DNA of 32,843 nucleotides from a virus. The DNA lies in the IMG/VR virus record IMGVR_UViG_3300032288_001675, positions 1 to 32,843 of that record, one strand, 5' to 3'. How positions within the stretch are numbered: the stretch's first letter is position 1; the number at the start of each line of letters is the position of its first letter. The notes under the pieces were generated by a model. That model ran no database searches. It was not told the DNA's origin and worked only from the letters and a program-made list of their open reading frames with translations. This document shows positions 22,703-30,064 of the stretch, piece after piece. The translations under genes and the position numbers were made by a program.

Positions 22703-25408
22703 TTACTCGCTAATAATTGGTTCCCATTCCAATGCTGGTATGTAAATGTTCTTAAAAAATTCCTTTGAAGCGTTAAAGTTTTTTAATACTTGATCTTCTG
22801 ACAGTGGTCTAGAATAAAGCTTAATACCACCTAAGAAACCTTTAAGTCCACTAATTATCCCTCCATACTGCCCGCCCATGAAGTTTCCTGTTTGCATACC
22901 ATCGGTATATCCACCTCCAATTATCCAAGGTGTAAAGTAGCTTCCTAGCTTTGGACCACTTCTTAGTTGGGTGGCATCGACAGTTGCCATAGAAGTTGGA
23001 TTATACTCAAAAGTATTCGGTCTTTTAATAGATGGAATTTTTAAGGTTTCTAGCTTTGGGTCAATACCAAAAACATCCTTATAACTAGAAGTTATTAATA
23101 CTTGACCATCACAATAGAAAGATATTTTATTTTTTATTGGATCGAATGTTAAAGTTATTTGACAGAACTCATTATTGCAAGCCGATAATGAGACACCATT
23201 CACTGATTGATTTACTGGGAATCTCATCCCATACCAAATGCTGCTATTTTGGTAGCAATTGTCAGTAATGTCTTTGAACTTGTTTATGAATCCAACACTG
23301 GAAGAATCATATGATTGTGTTGGTGCCAACACCAGACAAGTATCATCTATGTCATTCTCAGAATCTATGTTTGAAGGATATAAATCTTTTGTTAGTCTTC
23401 TGTCTCTTGAGAATCCAAAAATTAAGCCTCTGCAAACATCAGTAGAATCATCCTTCTGTAGATTTAAAATATCTTGTTGTTTTTGGGCTCCTAGAGATAG
23501 TCCTGTATTCTCATTAGCAAGAATTAATCTGTAGAGACCTGAAGCGGTGTAGTCTGCATTAAATCCTAATCCTTCGTTGTCTAAGTGGGGTGCATACACC
23601 CAAGCCTCAAATGTTGCTCCATTCTTGTTGTAAAGTAAATCTTGGAATTCTTTCTTTTGTGGTAATCTTATATAACTTCCAACTCCAGTTGGGTTTGTGG
23701 GATCAACACTGAGATGCTTCGTAATGCCCTCCAGGTAGGCTATGCCGACTCCTTTATTGAAGACCCTATTCGTCGTAGGAGCAACAATTTGAGCGTTTAA
23801 ACCAGCCCCTAAGAAAGAAGAGTTCTTGAGTTTAAATGTTGTGGAGGAAGGAGGTGCAATCTCAAAAGACAGCAAGTTATAAAGAGCAATAAGTCCTTCT
23901 GTTTCTACAGAAGTATTTATTGATAACTTTGAGTTTCTTGTGCCGGAAGGATTTGAGACTATTGATCCAAGACCTATGTCATTTAATAATAAGTGGTCTA
24001 AGGATATATCTTCTTCTTGCTTTACCTGCTCAACAAAAGTTATTTCAATAGGGAGTATTACACCAGAAACATCGTCTTGATCTATTACAAGTCTTCTTTG
24101 CTTCTCCAAATCCATTTTAAAGTTTATGCCTTGTAGATACGAAAAGTCATTAATTGGAATCTCTCCTGCTCTATACAAGGCTCCCTTGCCGTAAGAAATA
24201 GGAACTTTTACTGCCAACTCTATTTGCTTCTTTCTCTTGTTTATCTTTTCGAGATAGTGAGCAGACTCAGACAGCATAACTTGTTGAAGGTTATTGATAA
24301 TTGCGCTTCCGAGTTCTTGCTCTATGGCAAGCTGAATTTCTCCAGAAACATCAAAAACTTTTCTATTTCTTTGTCCTATCAGGCTTTGTAGCAATTCATC
24401 CTTTTCATAGAATTCTCTCATGGTTATAGAGTCATCTATTATTCTGTCATCGAATATGCTATCAATATAATATTTTGCGTCATCCAGGGTAAAGTCTTTT
24501 CCTCTTCCTCCTAGATTTGGATCTTGATCTAAACGCCAGATTTGATTTTTTTCTATGCTATCAATCTTTTGCTGAATATCGAAAAGTACTGGGAATGTTC
24601 CACTGGTTTGAGAATCGTAGTAAAGTCCATCAATAGACAGCAAGAACTTCCCGTTGATTGATACTGGTGGGCCATAGGATAGTCTGAGCAATTCCTTCTT
24701 TCTTCCTGGGGGCGAGAACCTTGTTAGGCTTGGGAAAGAATCTAAGACCTCATCGCTGTATTGAGGCTCTAAGCTGGGGTCTGCTGCTCTTCTTGCTAGC
24801 TCTCTGTCTATTGATTCCTTGAAAGCTAAAAGACTGTTTAAAAGTGTGGTTGCCTCATCTAAAGCTCTCATGTCGCTAGCCATTAGGCCACGAACATACT
24901 CATCATAACCGTCTTCTGTGTAAGTGTCTCTTATTATGTCTTGCGAGTCTCTTTTTATATTGCCTAGTATTCCAAGCTGTCTCAAGCAATCGACTAGTCT
25001 TTCTATGTTTGCAGCAATAGATTGAATATTATTATAAAGAGTTGTAGCAAATGCAGTTGCCGCACCAATAAATTCAGCTATCTCCGTCAGGAAAGATCCA
25101 GGCTCAGTTCCATACTTAAACCATCTGCAAACATAAACTTCTTCTCCGTCCTCATTTGTAACTACGTCAATACCAAATAACCAGAGAATGTTCTTTTTTA
25201 TTCTTTTTATTAAATTATTTGCTTTGTCTATGCCATCCTGAGTTGCTGCACTCATAGCCCCTAATATATTCCCAGGGAGCAAAGAAAGTAATTCTTCCGT
25301 TAAATCTGTTAGGCAAGAAGGTAGTCCAAAAGATCCTCCTAAGGACTGAATAGGACTGTCGCCATTATTGACAGATTGAACAAAATTAGATGTGTCGAAC
25401 TTGACCAT
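22703..25408 (-). CDS. Baseplate-associated protein with C-terminal LamG/ConA-like lectin domain
   Basis: The protein is 901 residues. Residues about 1-420 are mostly helical with probable coiled coil (for example RALDEATTLLNSLLAFKESI). Residues about 420-560 form a beta-rich connector. From about 590 to 885 there is a concanavalin-A-like/LamG_3 jelly roll, with ATFEAWVYAPHLDNEG, CQITLTFDPIKNKISFYCDG, a final IGGGYTDGMQTGNF and GGIKLYSRPLSEDQVLKNFN, the usual closing strand of such domains. LamG-like domains bind glycans or proteins. It starts through a TAATG overlap with the spike gene, so it is translated with it, and lies before the GH-like gene. This suggests a baseplate adhesin linked to the hub. 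The lectin fold is well supported; its ligand is unknown. Confidence 0.8.
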   Translation of the reverse strand: MVKFDTSNFVQSVNNGDSPIQSLGGSFGLPSCLTDLTEELLSLLPGNILGAMSAATQDGIDKANNLIKRIKKNILWLFGIDVVTNEDGEEVYVCRWFKYGTEPGSFLTEIAEFIGAATAFATTLYNNIQSIAANIERLVDCLRQLGILGNIKRDSQDIIRDTYTEDGYDEYVRGLMASDMRALDEATTLLNSLLAFKESIDRELARRAADPSLEPQYSDEVLDSFPSLTRFSPPGRKKELLRLSYGPPVSINGKFLLSIDGLYYDSQTSGTFPVLFDIQQKIDSIEKNQIWRLDQDPNLGGRGKDFTLDDAKYYIDSIFDDRIIDDSITMREFYEKDELLQSLIGQRNRKVFDVSGEIQLAIEQELGSAIINNLQQVMLSESAHYLEKINKRKKQIELAVKVPISYGKGALYRAGEIPINDFSYLQGINFKMDLEKQRRLVIDQDDVSGVILPIEITFVEQVKQEEDISLDHLLLNDIGLGSIVSNPSGTRNSKLSINTSVETEGLIALYNLLSFEIAPPSSTTFKLKNSSFLGAGLNAQIVAPTTNRVFNKGVGIAYLEGITKHLSVDPTNPTGVGSYIRLPQKKEFQDLLYNKNGATFEAWVYAPHLDNEGLGFNADYTASGLYRLILANENTGLSLGAQKQQDILNLQKDDSTDVCRGLIFGFSRDRRLTKDLYPSNIDSENDIDDTCLVLAPTQSYDSSSVGFINKFKDITDNCYQNSSIWYGMRFPVNQSVNGVSLSACNNEFCQITLTFDPIKNKISFYCDGQVLITSSYKDVFGIDPKLETLKIPSIKRPNTFEYNPTSMATVDATQLRSGPKLGSYFTPWIIGGGYTDGMQTGNFMGGQYGGIISGLKGFLGGIKLYSRPLSEDQVLKNFNASKEFFKNIYIPALEWEPIISE

Positions 25409-26463
25409 TAGTCTAGATTATCAGTTAAAGTTGGGTCTGGGGTAATCGGATTTGGGCTTCCAGCAAATCCAGAATTTAAATAGACACCCGCATTTCCTTC
25501 TATTTCCGTAGTGGCATTGCTAGTTATATTTGTTATTCCATTACTATACATAAATGTTCCGGCATCCGAATTCATATTAATTAGGGGTGCATCCATATTT
25601 ATAGATACTCCAGCTTTTAAGTTAATTATTGGGGCCTGAACACTTACAGTCCCAGTTTCGTCTATCCTAACCCTTACTAACTTTGTGGTAATAAATATGT
25701 TGCTAGTTACACCTCTGACAGAGATGTTAACATCTCTGTTTTGGCTAATAATATTAACGTCCCCACCGTCAACTGCTGGGTTTAATACGTTGGTATTAAA
25801 AAGGTCACTAGAGTAATTAATAATATCAATATGACCACCATTACCAACGACTAATTGAGCCTTCCCCTGGTGTGACACACAAGATATCGAGTTCTGAGCA
25901 GTTATACTAATTGATCTGGTTTCATTAGAAGAGTTGCCACCAGAACTTATTGTTATGCCGTCATCGTGCTCATTAAACAAGGCTATAGAATCATTTTTTA
26001 ATGAGTCACTAAGAAGAAGCATTTTACCCTTAGTTGATTTAAGGGCTACCGTGTCGATTATGTTGTCTGATTTAAAAATGTGATTCATTTTTAAGCCAGC
26101 ACCAAATTGATTTTCAAAAGTAACTCTTCTTCCTAAAGTTGACTCATCTGGGTATACTTGCTTTTTGTTTGGAAAAATATCTTTTGGTTGTTTAACACTG
26201 TTTGATTCAGCCTTTTCAATAACTGTAGACAAGTAATAATACTTCTCATCCGTATCCCTAAAAACTAAAACAACACTTCCTGGGTCTGGTAAAGCAAGAA
26301 CTCCTCCATATCCTACAGAATAAAAAGGGCTTGTGTAAGTAACTACAACATCCTCTGTCAGTCCTTCTGGCATTGTTATTTGAACATAGAATTGACCATC
26401 CACAGGTCTCTTGTATGTCTGTATGCCCCCAGGGCCTAAAACTTTTCCTTTATAAATGTTCAT
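25408..26463 (-). CDS. Baseplate central spike, gp5/VgrG-like, without lysozyme domain
   Basis: The protein is 351 residues. Residues 1-85 resemble the OB-fold of gp5/gpV/VgrG spikes (GQFYVQITMPEGL, YGGVLALPDPGSVVLVFRDT, KYYYLSTV). After a linker, residues about 160-335 show short alternating hydrophobic repeats with Asn/Gly turns (VRVRIDETGTVSVQAPIINL, SINMDAPLINMN, ITNITSNATTEIEG), consistent with the triple-stranded beta-helix stalk. T4 gp5 carries a lysozyme domain between these parts; there is no room or motif for it here. The trimer would sit on the gp27-like hub encoded just upstream (ATGA overlap) and carry the PAAR tip. A TATAAATA octamer lies 29 bases upstream of its ATG, inside the hub gene. 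Confidence 0.88.
   Translation of the reverse strand: MNIYKGKVLGPGGIQTYKRPVDGQFYVQITMPEGLTEDVVVTYTSPFYSVGYGGVLALPDPGSVVLVFRDTDEKYYYLSTVIEKAESNSVKQPKDIFPNKKQVYPDESTLGRRVTFENQFGAGLKMNHIFKSDNIIDTVALKSTKGKMLLLSDSLKNDSIALFNEHDDGITISSGGNSSNETRSISITAQNSISCVSHQGKAQLVVGNGGHIDIINYSSDLFNTNVLNPAVDGGDVNIISQNRDVNISVRGVTSNIFITTKLVRVRIDETGTVSVQAPIINLKAGVSINMDAPLINMNSDAGTFMYSNGITNITSNATTEIEGNAGVYLNSGFAGSPNPITPDPTLTDNLD
25718..25739. repeat. Perfect 22-bp palindrome inside the spike gene
   Basis: The 11-base arm ACAGAGATGTT is followed immediately by its exact reverse complement, centred on GTTAAC. It falls in codons for about residues 242-249 (NRDVNISVR). The match is complete over 22 bases and stops at the next pair. 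With my rough base composition, about 0.03 such palindromes would be expected by chance in a window of this size, so it stands out. Confidence 0.85.
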
Positions 26464-28517
26464 TTGTTCTCTGTGCCTTGCTTCAACTCATTATTTATAG
26501 TAGATGGAAATATTACTTCTCCAGTATCTGGTTTTATTTCTGGATTAACATATCCAAATTGCCTTTGTAAAGAAAACTCTGAATAACAATCTGTTTTTGT
26601 GATTACATGACGAAATGAAAGTAAATTATAGTATCCAGTTAAGAATGAATTATCGTCAAAAGGTTTAACATTAAAAACATTATTATTATCGCCAACTAAA
26701 AAACAAAGTAATCCAAGAACTCCAAGATTTGATATTTTAAAATAGGGTAGAGTTCTTATTGACATTAATATAACACTCTTTCTCATTACATCATTTATTT
26801 CTTTTGCAGAAATTTCTGCTGACAGAGTAGAAAAATATTTTATTACAACTCCAACATCTTGTTTTGTCATACCCTTTAATATAGCATCTAAATCTACATT
26901 TTTATCAAACAAAGGGCTAGATGAGTATATGCGTTTAACTTTAGATATAATTTCTTCTCTAATATTTCGTTCATTTATATTTTGTTGATTTACACCAACA
27001 TTTTGAAGATCTTGTGTATTTTTATTATTATTTAAATCTTTTAGACTTTCATATTGTTTTAATAGTTTAATTAAGTCTGGCGTGTTTACATAAGTTGTAA
27101 CTGTCTCTGGTTTAAATCCAATTCCCTTAAGAAGACCAAAGTACCCTGGTTCGTTCTTAATGTTTAAAGAAATTATGTTTCCATTTTTATTTGAAAAATT
27201 AAAAACAGGAATTGCGTTAGGTGTAGAATTTAATTTGTTTGCATCTCTTCTAAAGTCATCTTCATTTACAGCTATCAAATCATTATACTCATTTTCATAC
27301 TTTTCATTTTTATACTTAGCACTGTCGAAAGTAGTTGCAATACAATTAGTTTCTGTTCTAAAATTTCTATCTGGGTATAAAAATTTTTTTAATAACCTAG
27401 AATCCCCAAAAACTATAGTTGGTTTAAGTTCATCTATAAATTTATATTTTTTCCACAACTCTAATAATTTGTAGTTGTTTTCTATTACAACTCTATTTTG
27501 AAACCCAACTGTCGTTGATCCCTTTGCAGAAAATAACTCATTTAATTTAGAACTTAAAGTGTTGATTGGATTGAAAGGATCTGGGACTGTAACATTTGGA
27601 TTAACTTCACAAACTAATTTTAATTCTATTTCTTTGGGAGTTTCTATATTTTTTGTCTCTATTTGATGAAGTGTGAATGGGTAAGTGACTAAATTTTTTA
27701 TTACTTCTTCTTGATTTTTCTTTGATAAAACAACATTTGCTTTGACTCCTAGTTCTTTTAGCGCAGCATCGTCTGCTTTACCTTTAAAAAAATATTCAAG
27801 ACTCTTCACAGAATAATTAGGTTCAACATCAGGAAGAATACAAATAGTTTGCATCTCAGAAATAGAAAATAGGTACTTATTTACTAAATTTTGTAATGCG
27901 TAATTTACTTCATTAAGTTTTTTAAGATTTTCTATTTTTATTATTTGTGATTGTGAAATAGTTACTCTTTGTTTAATTGCAGTTCCGCTGTTTATTCTAG
28001 ATTCATATCCTACGCTTCTCATATATGAATTTCTAAGAAGCATTCCTTCCGCTGGGACAAACTCTAAGGTTATTATTTTAACACCCGATTCTGTCAATAT
28101 AAAATTAGCAGTCTTCAAACTGCAAATGAAGATTCCTCCCCACTCTTGTAAATTGTCTCCAATTCCAAAAGAAATAAATATTGGTTTACTAGAATATACC
28201 CCTTCTTCGTTCGTTGTGTTTCTGTAAATCTCATTCTCTATAGTATTCTGTAAATAATACTTTTCAAAAGGAAGATTAGATTCTAAAAACTTTAAAGTTA
28301 AAAAAGATTGATCTTTTTGTTTATCTGATCCAAACTGATAAGAAAGTTCTAGTAGATTACTATTCTGTTTTCCAGGGTAATGGATAAAAGACATTCCCTT
28401 TTCTTGAGTGCTAAGTTGATCTATAAAATTAGATACTTTTTTAGCTAATGAAAATTTATCAGCTACTTCTCTTGAAGCAGTTAAAAAAATGTTTGCTGTA
28501 AAGACTTTAGAACTCAT
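26460..28517 (-). CDS. Baseplate hub protein, gp27-like
   Basis: The protein is 685 residues, much longer than T4 gp27 (391). Order and pattern support a hub: it directly precedes the OB-fold spike gene (ATGA overlap) and follows the gp53-like gene (ATGA overlap). Residues about 100-190 contain beta segments of the tube-like hub fold (GGIFICSLKTANFILTESGV, KIITLEFVPAEGMLLRNSYM). The C-terminus has FLTGYYNLLSFRHVITKTDC, a form I associate with gp27/gpD hubs. The middle, about residues 260-560, is Lys/Asn/Glu-rich and mainly helical and probably accounts for the extra length. The hub trimer adapts the sixfold tube to the threefold spike. No enzymatic motif is visible. Fold assignment is moderately secure; the role of the insertion is unknown. 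Confidence 0.78.
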   Translation of the reverse strand: MSSKVFTANIFLTASREVADKFSLAKKVSNFIDQLSTQEKGMSFIHYPGKQNSNLLELSYQFGSDKQKDQSFLTLKFLESNLPFEKYYLQNTIENEIYRNTTNEEGVYSSKPIFISFGIGDNLQEWGGIFICSLKTANFILTESGVKIITLEFVPAEGMLLRNSYMRSVGYESRINSGTAIKQRVTISQSQIIKIENLKKLNEVNYALQNLVNKYLFSISEMQTICILPDVEPNYSVKSLEYFFKGKADDAALKELGVKANVVLSKKNQEEVIKNLVTYPFTLHQIETKNIETPKEIELKLVCEVNPNVTVPDPFNPINTLSSKLNELFSAKGSTTVGFQNRVVIENNYKLLELWKKYKFIDELKPTIVFGDSRLLKKFLYPDRNFRTETNCIATTFDSAKYKNEKYENEYNDLIAVNEDDFRRDANKLNSTPNAIPVFNFSNKNGNIISLNIKNEPGYFGLLKGIGFKPETVTTYVNTPDLIKLLKQYESLKDLNNNKNTQDLQNVGVNQQNINERNIREEIISKVKRIYSSSPLFDKNVDLDAILKGMTKQDVGVVIKYFSTLSAEISAKEINDVMRKSVILMSIRTLPYFKISNLGVLGLLCFLVGDNNNVFNVKPFDDNSFLTGYYNLLSFRHVITKTDCYSEFSLQRQFGYVNPEIKPDTGEVIFPSTINNELKQGTENK
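26492..26499 (-). promoter_or_regulatory. Possible internal late promoter before the spike gene
   Basis: The minus strand reads TATAAATA, an exact match to the T4 late octamer, inside the 3' end of the hub gene and 29 bases before the spike ATG. This spacing is close to that of the candidate at 1454-1461. Several exact octamers are expected by chance in 33 kb of AT-rich DNA, so this is tentative. Confidence 0.33.
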
Positions 28518-28807
28518 ACTAAGCTTGGGATTTTTATTTGATCTCCAACATTTAACTGTTGTAAAGGATCACTGATATTATTGTACCAACAAATAAGCCA
28601 ATCTAATTCTGGAGTATTGTAAAAAAGGTAAGATATTTTATCAGCTCGATGTTCATATCCAGGCTGAACCACGCCTACAGTAAAATCCAGCGACTTCAAA
28701 TTGCTAGTAAACTTTTGGAATTCATCTGAATTTATATTTGTAGATATTTTTTTTGTTCTATGAATAGCCTGATATGAATCAATGGCTAAATGATTTTTAT
28801 ATTTCAT
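28514..28807 (-). CDS. 53: Baseplate wedge protein, gp53-like with LysM-type end
   Basis: The protein is 97 residues. Its C-terminal half reads YEHRADKISYLFYNTPELDW, LICWYNNISDPLQQLNVGDQ and IKIPS, the pattern of the T4 gp53/LysM-like baseplate proteins, in which a short LysM-type unit follows the sequence R-x-D-x-I-S-x-x-x-Y. T4 gp53 (196 aa) clamps wedges together around the hub, and shorter versions exist in other phages. It lies between the tube-initiator-like and hub genes, with 3 bases before it and a 4-base ATGA overlap after it, supporting co-assembly. In this setting the LysM unit is more likely a protein contact than a peptidoglycan binder. Confidence 0.88.
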   Translation of the reverse strand: MKYKNHLAIDSYQAIHRTKKISTNINSDEFQKFTSNLKSLDFTVGVVQPGYEHRADKISYLFYNTPELDWLICWYNNISDPLQQLNVGDQIKIPSLV

Positions 28808-28810
28808 ATC

Positions 28811-30055
28811 TTATCTTCCAATTAGACCATTATATGGGTCCATGTTGTTTTCTTCAAAGACAGCTTCCCAACCAGATATATTGTCACCCTTAATCTTATC
28901 AAATGATTTAAAGTTTGAGAAATCTCCAATTCTGGTTTCAGCTAAATCCATTGTTAAATTTATACCTCTAGGAAATAGAGTCTCTGCCTCATAACCAGCA
29001 GCCTCATCTATTTCAATATTAAATGACTTTGTGATACATGGTATTGCATTATACATTGGACCATGAGTTAATCTAACTAATGGTGGTCCATATACAGTGT
29101 TTTTTGAATCATTCTTAACACTAGATCTAACTAAGTTAATCCAATAGATTATAGAATTTATTGCTTTATTAATTTTTTTAATATTTTCATCAGATTTAGG
29201 CATTCCAAAATTACTAAGACCAAAATTTGAATCAAATATGTTAGATTGATAAGAACTTGGAAAAACTTTATTATTAAAATATTTTCTATGTATAGCACCA
29301 TGATCTACTGGCGAAGAAATATCACTTTGAGTAAATTGTGACATATCCGATTGTCTATTATTGTAATCAGAAAAATGTTTAAAAAATTTGTTATCAATAC
29401 CCTCTTTAGAAAGCATTTCCAATATATGCAATAACTTAAAAGAAAATGAAAGTTTTAAAACTCTAGATTCTGCTCCCATGTAAGCAAAAATTTGACTGCT
29501 TCTAGATAATAAAGAATAATCAGTTAAATTAGATTGTTGGCTTTCTACAACTTTTAAATTTTCAGTAAATGGAAGAAACGCTCTTTTTGATCCTTCCGGT
29601 GTCTGAAACTCAAACATTAAATGTGATCTTTCTTCTAATTTTCTTTTAATAAATTGTTTAGTTATATCAGAAGCTTTTAGTGACAGTTTAGCCCCTGGGT
29701 CCAACTCTTTCCCGGTGGTATCCTGCCCATTTTGGGGAGATGCAGGATTTCTTATCTCATACTGATTGAGCTCATTACTACCATTTGAATCCAGTATAGA
29801 AATTTGATTTGCTATTATTGGATTCATTACATCTGGGATTGCTTCTCTAGCTCTTTCTTGCTCTGGGGTTGTATCCCCTTGCCCTGGCCCTCTTCGACCA
29901 AGACGAACTCTTCCTACTTGATCAGTCCCTTGTTTCCCTACTCTTACTCTAGTAGTATTTTGTAATCTGAAGGATCCTAAGATAGGATCTTTTCCTCTTT
30001 GAAGTTTTGTATCAGACTTACCAGATTTAAAATATTTTTCTAATATGTCTACCAT
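28811..30055 (-). CDS. Tail tube cap/initiator-like baseplate protein (gp48/gp54 type)
   Basis: The protein is 414 residues. The first 140 are Gly/Arg/Gln-rich and probably disordered (RVRVGKQGTDQVGRVRLGRR). Residues about 150-410 look like a tail-tube fold split by a helical insertion: FEFQTPEGSKRAFLPFTENL, SRVLKLSFSFKLLHILEML, and later VYGPPLVRLTHGPMYNAIPC, ITKSFNIEIDE and GINLTMDLAETRIGDF. The pattern PPLVRLTHG...IPCITKSFNIEID resembles the T4 gp54/gp48 and tube protein strands. These proteins cap the hub and start tube polymerisation. It follows the tape-measure gene, as gp48 and gp54 follow gp29 in T4. I cannot decide between gp48 and gp54, and only one such gene is present here. Nine bases separate it from the tape-measure stop. 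Confidence 0.78.
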   Translation of the reverse strand: MVDILEKYFKSGKSDTKLQRGKDPILGSFRLQNTTRVRVGKQGTDQVGRVRLGRRGPGQGDTTPEQERAREAIPDVMNPIIANQISILDSNGSNELNQYEIRNPASPQNGQDTTGKELDPGAKLSLKASDITKQFIKRKLEERSHLMFEFQTPEGSKRAFLPFTENLKVVESQQSNLTDYSLLSRSSQIFAYMGAESRVLKLSFSFKLLHILEMLSKEGIDNKFFKHFSDYNNRQSDMSQFTQSDISSPVDHGAIHRKYFNNKVFPSSYQSNIFDSNFGLSNFGMPKSDENIKKINKAINSIIYWINLVRSSVKNDSKNTVYGPPLVRLTHGPMYNAIPCITKSFNIEIDEAAGYEAETLFPRGINLTMDLAETRIGDFSNFKSFDKIKGDNISGWEAVFEENNMDPYNGLIGR

Positions 30056-30064
30056 ATATTATCC

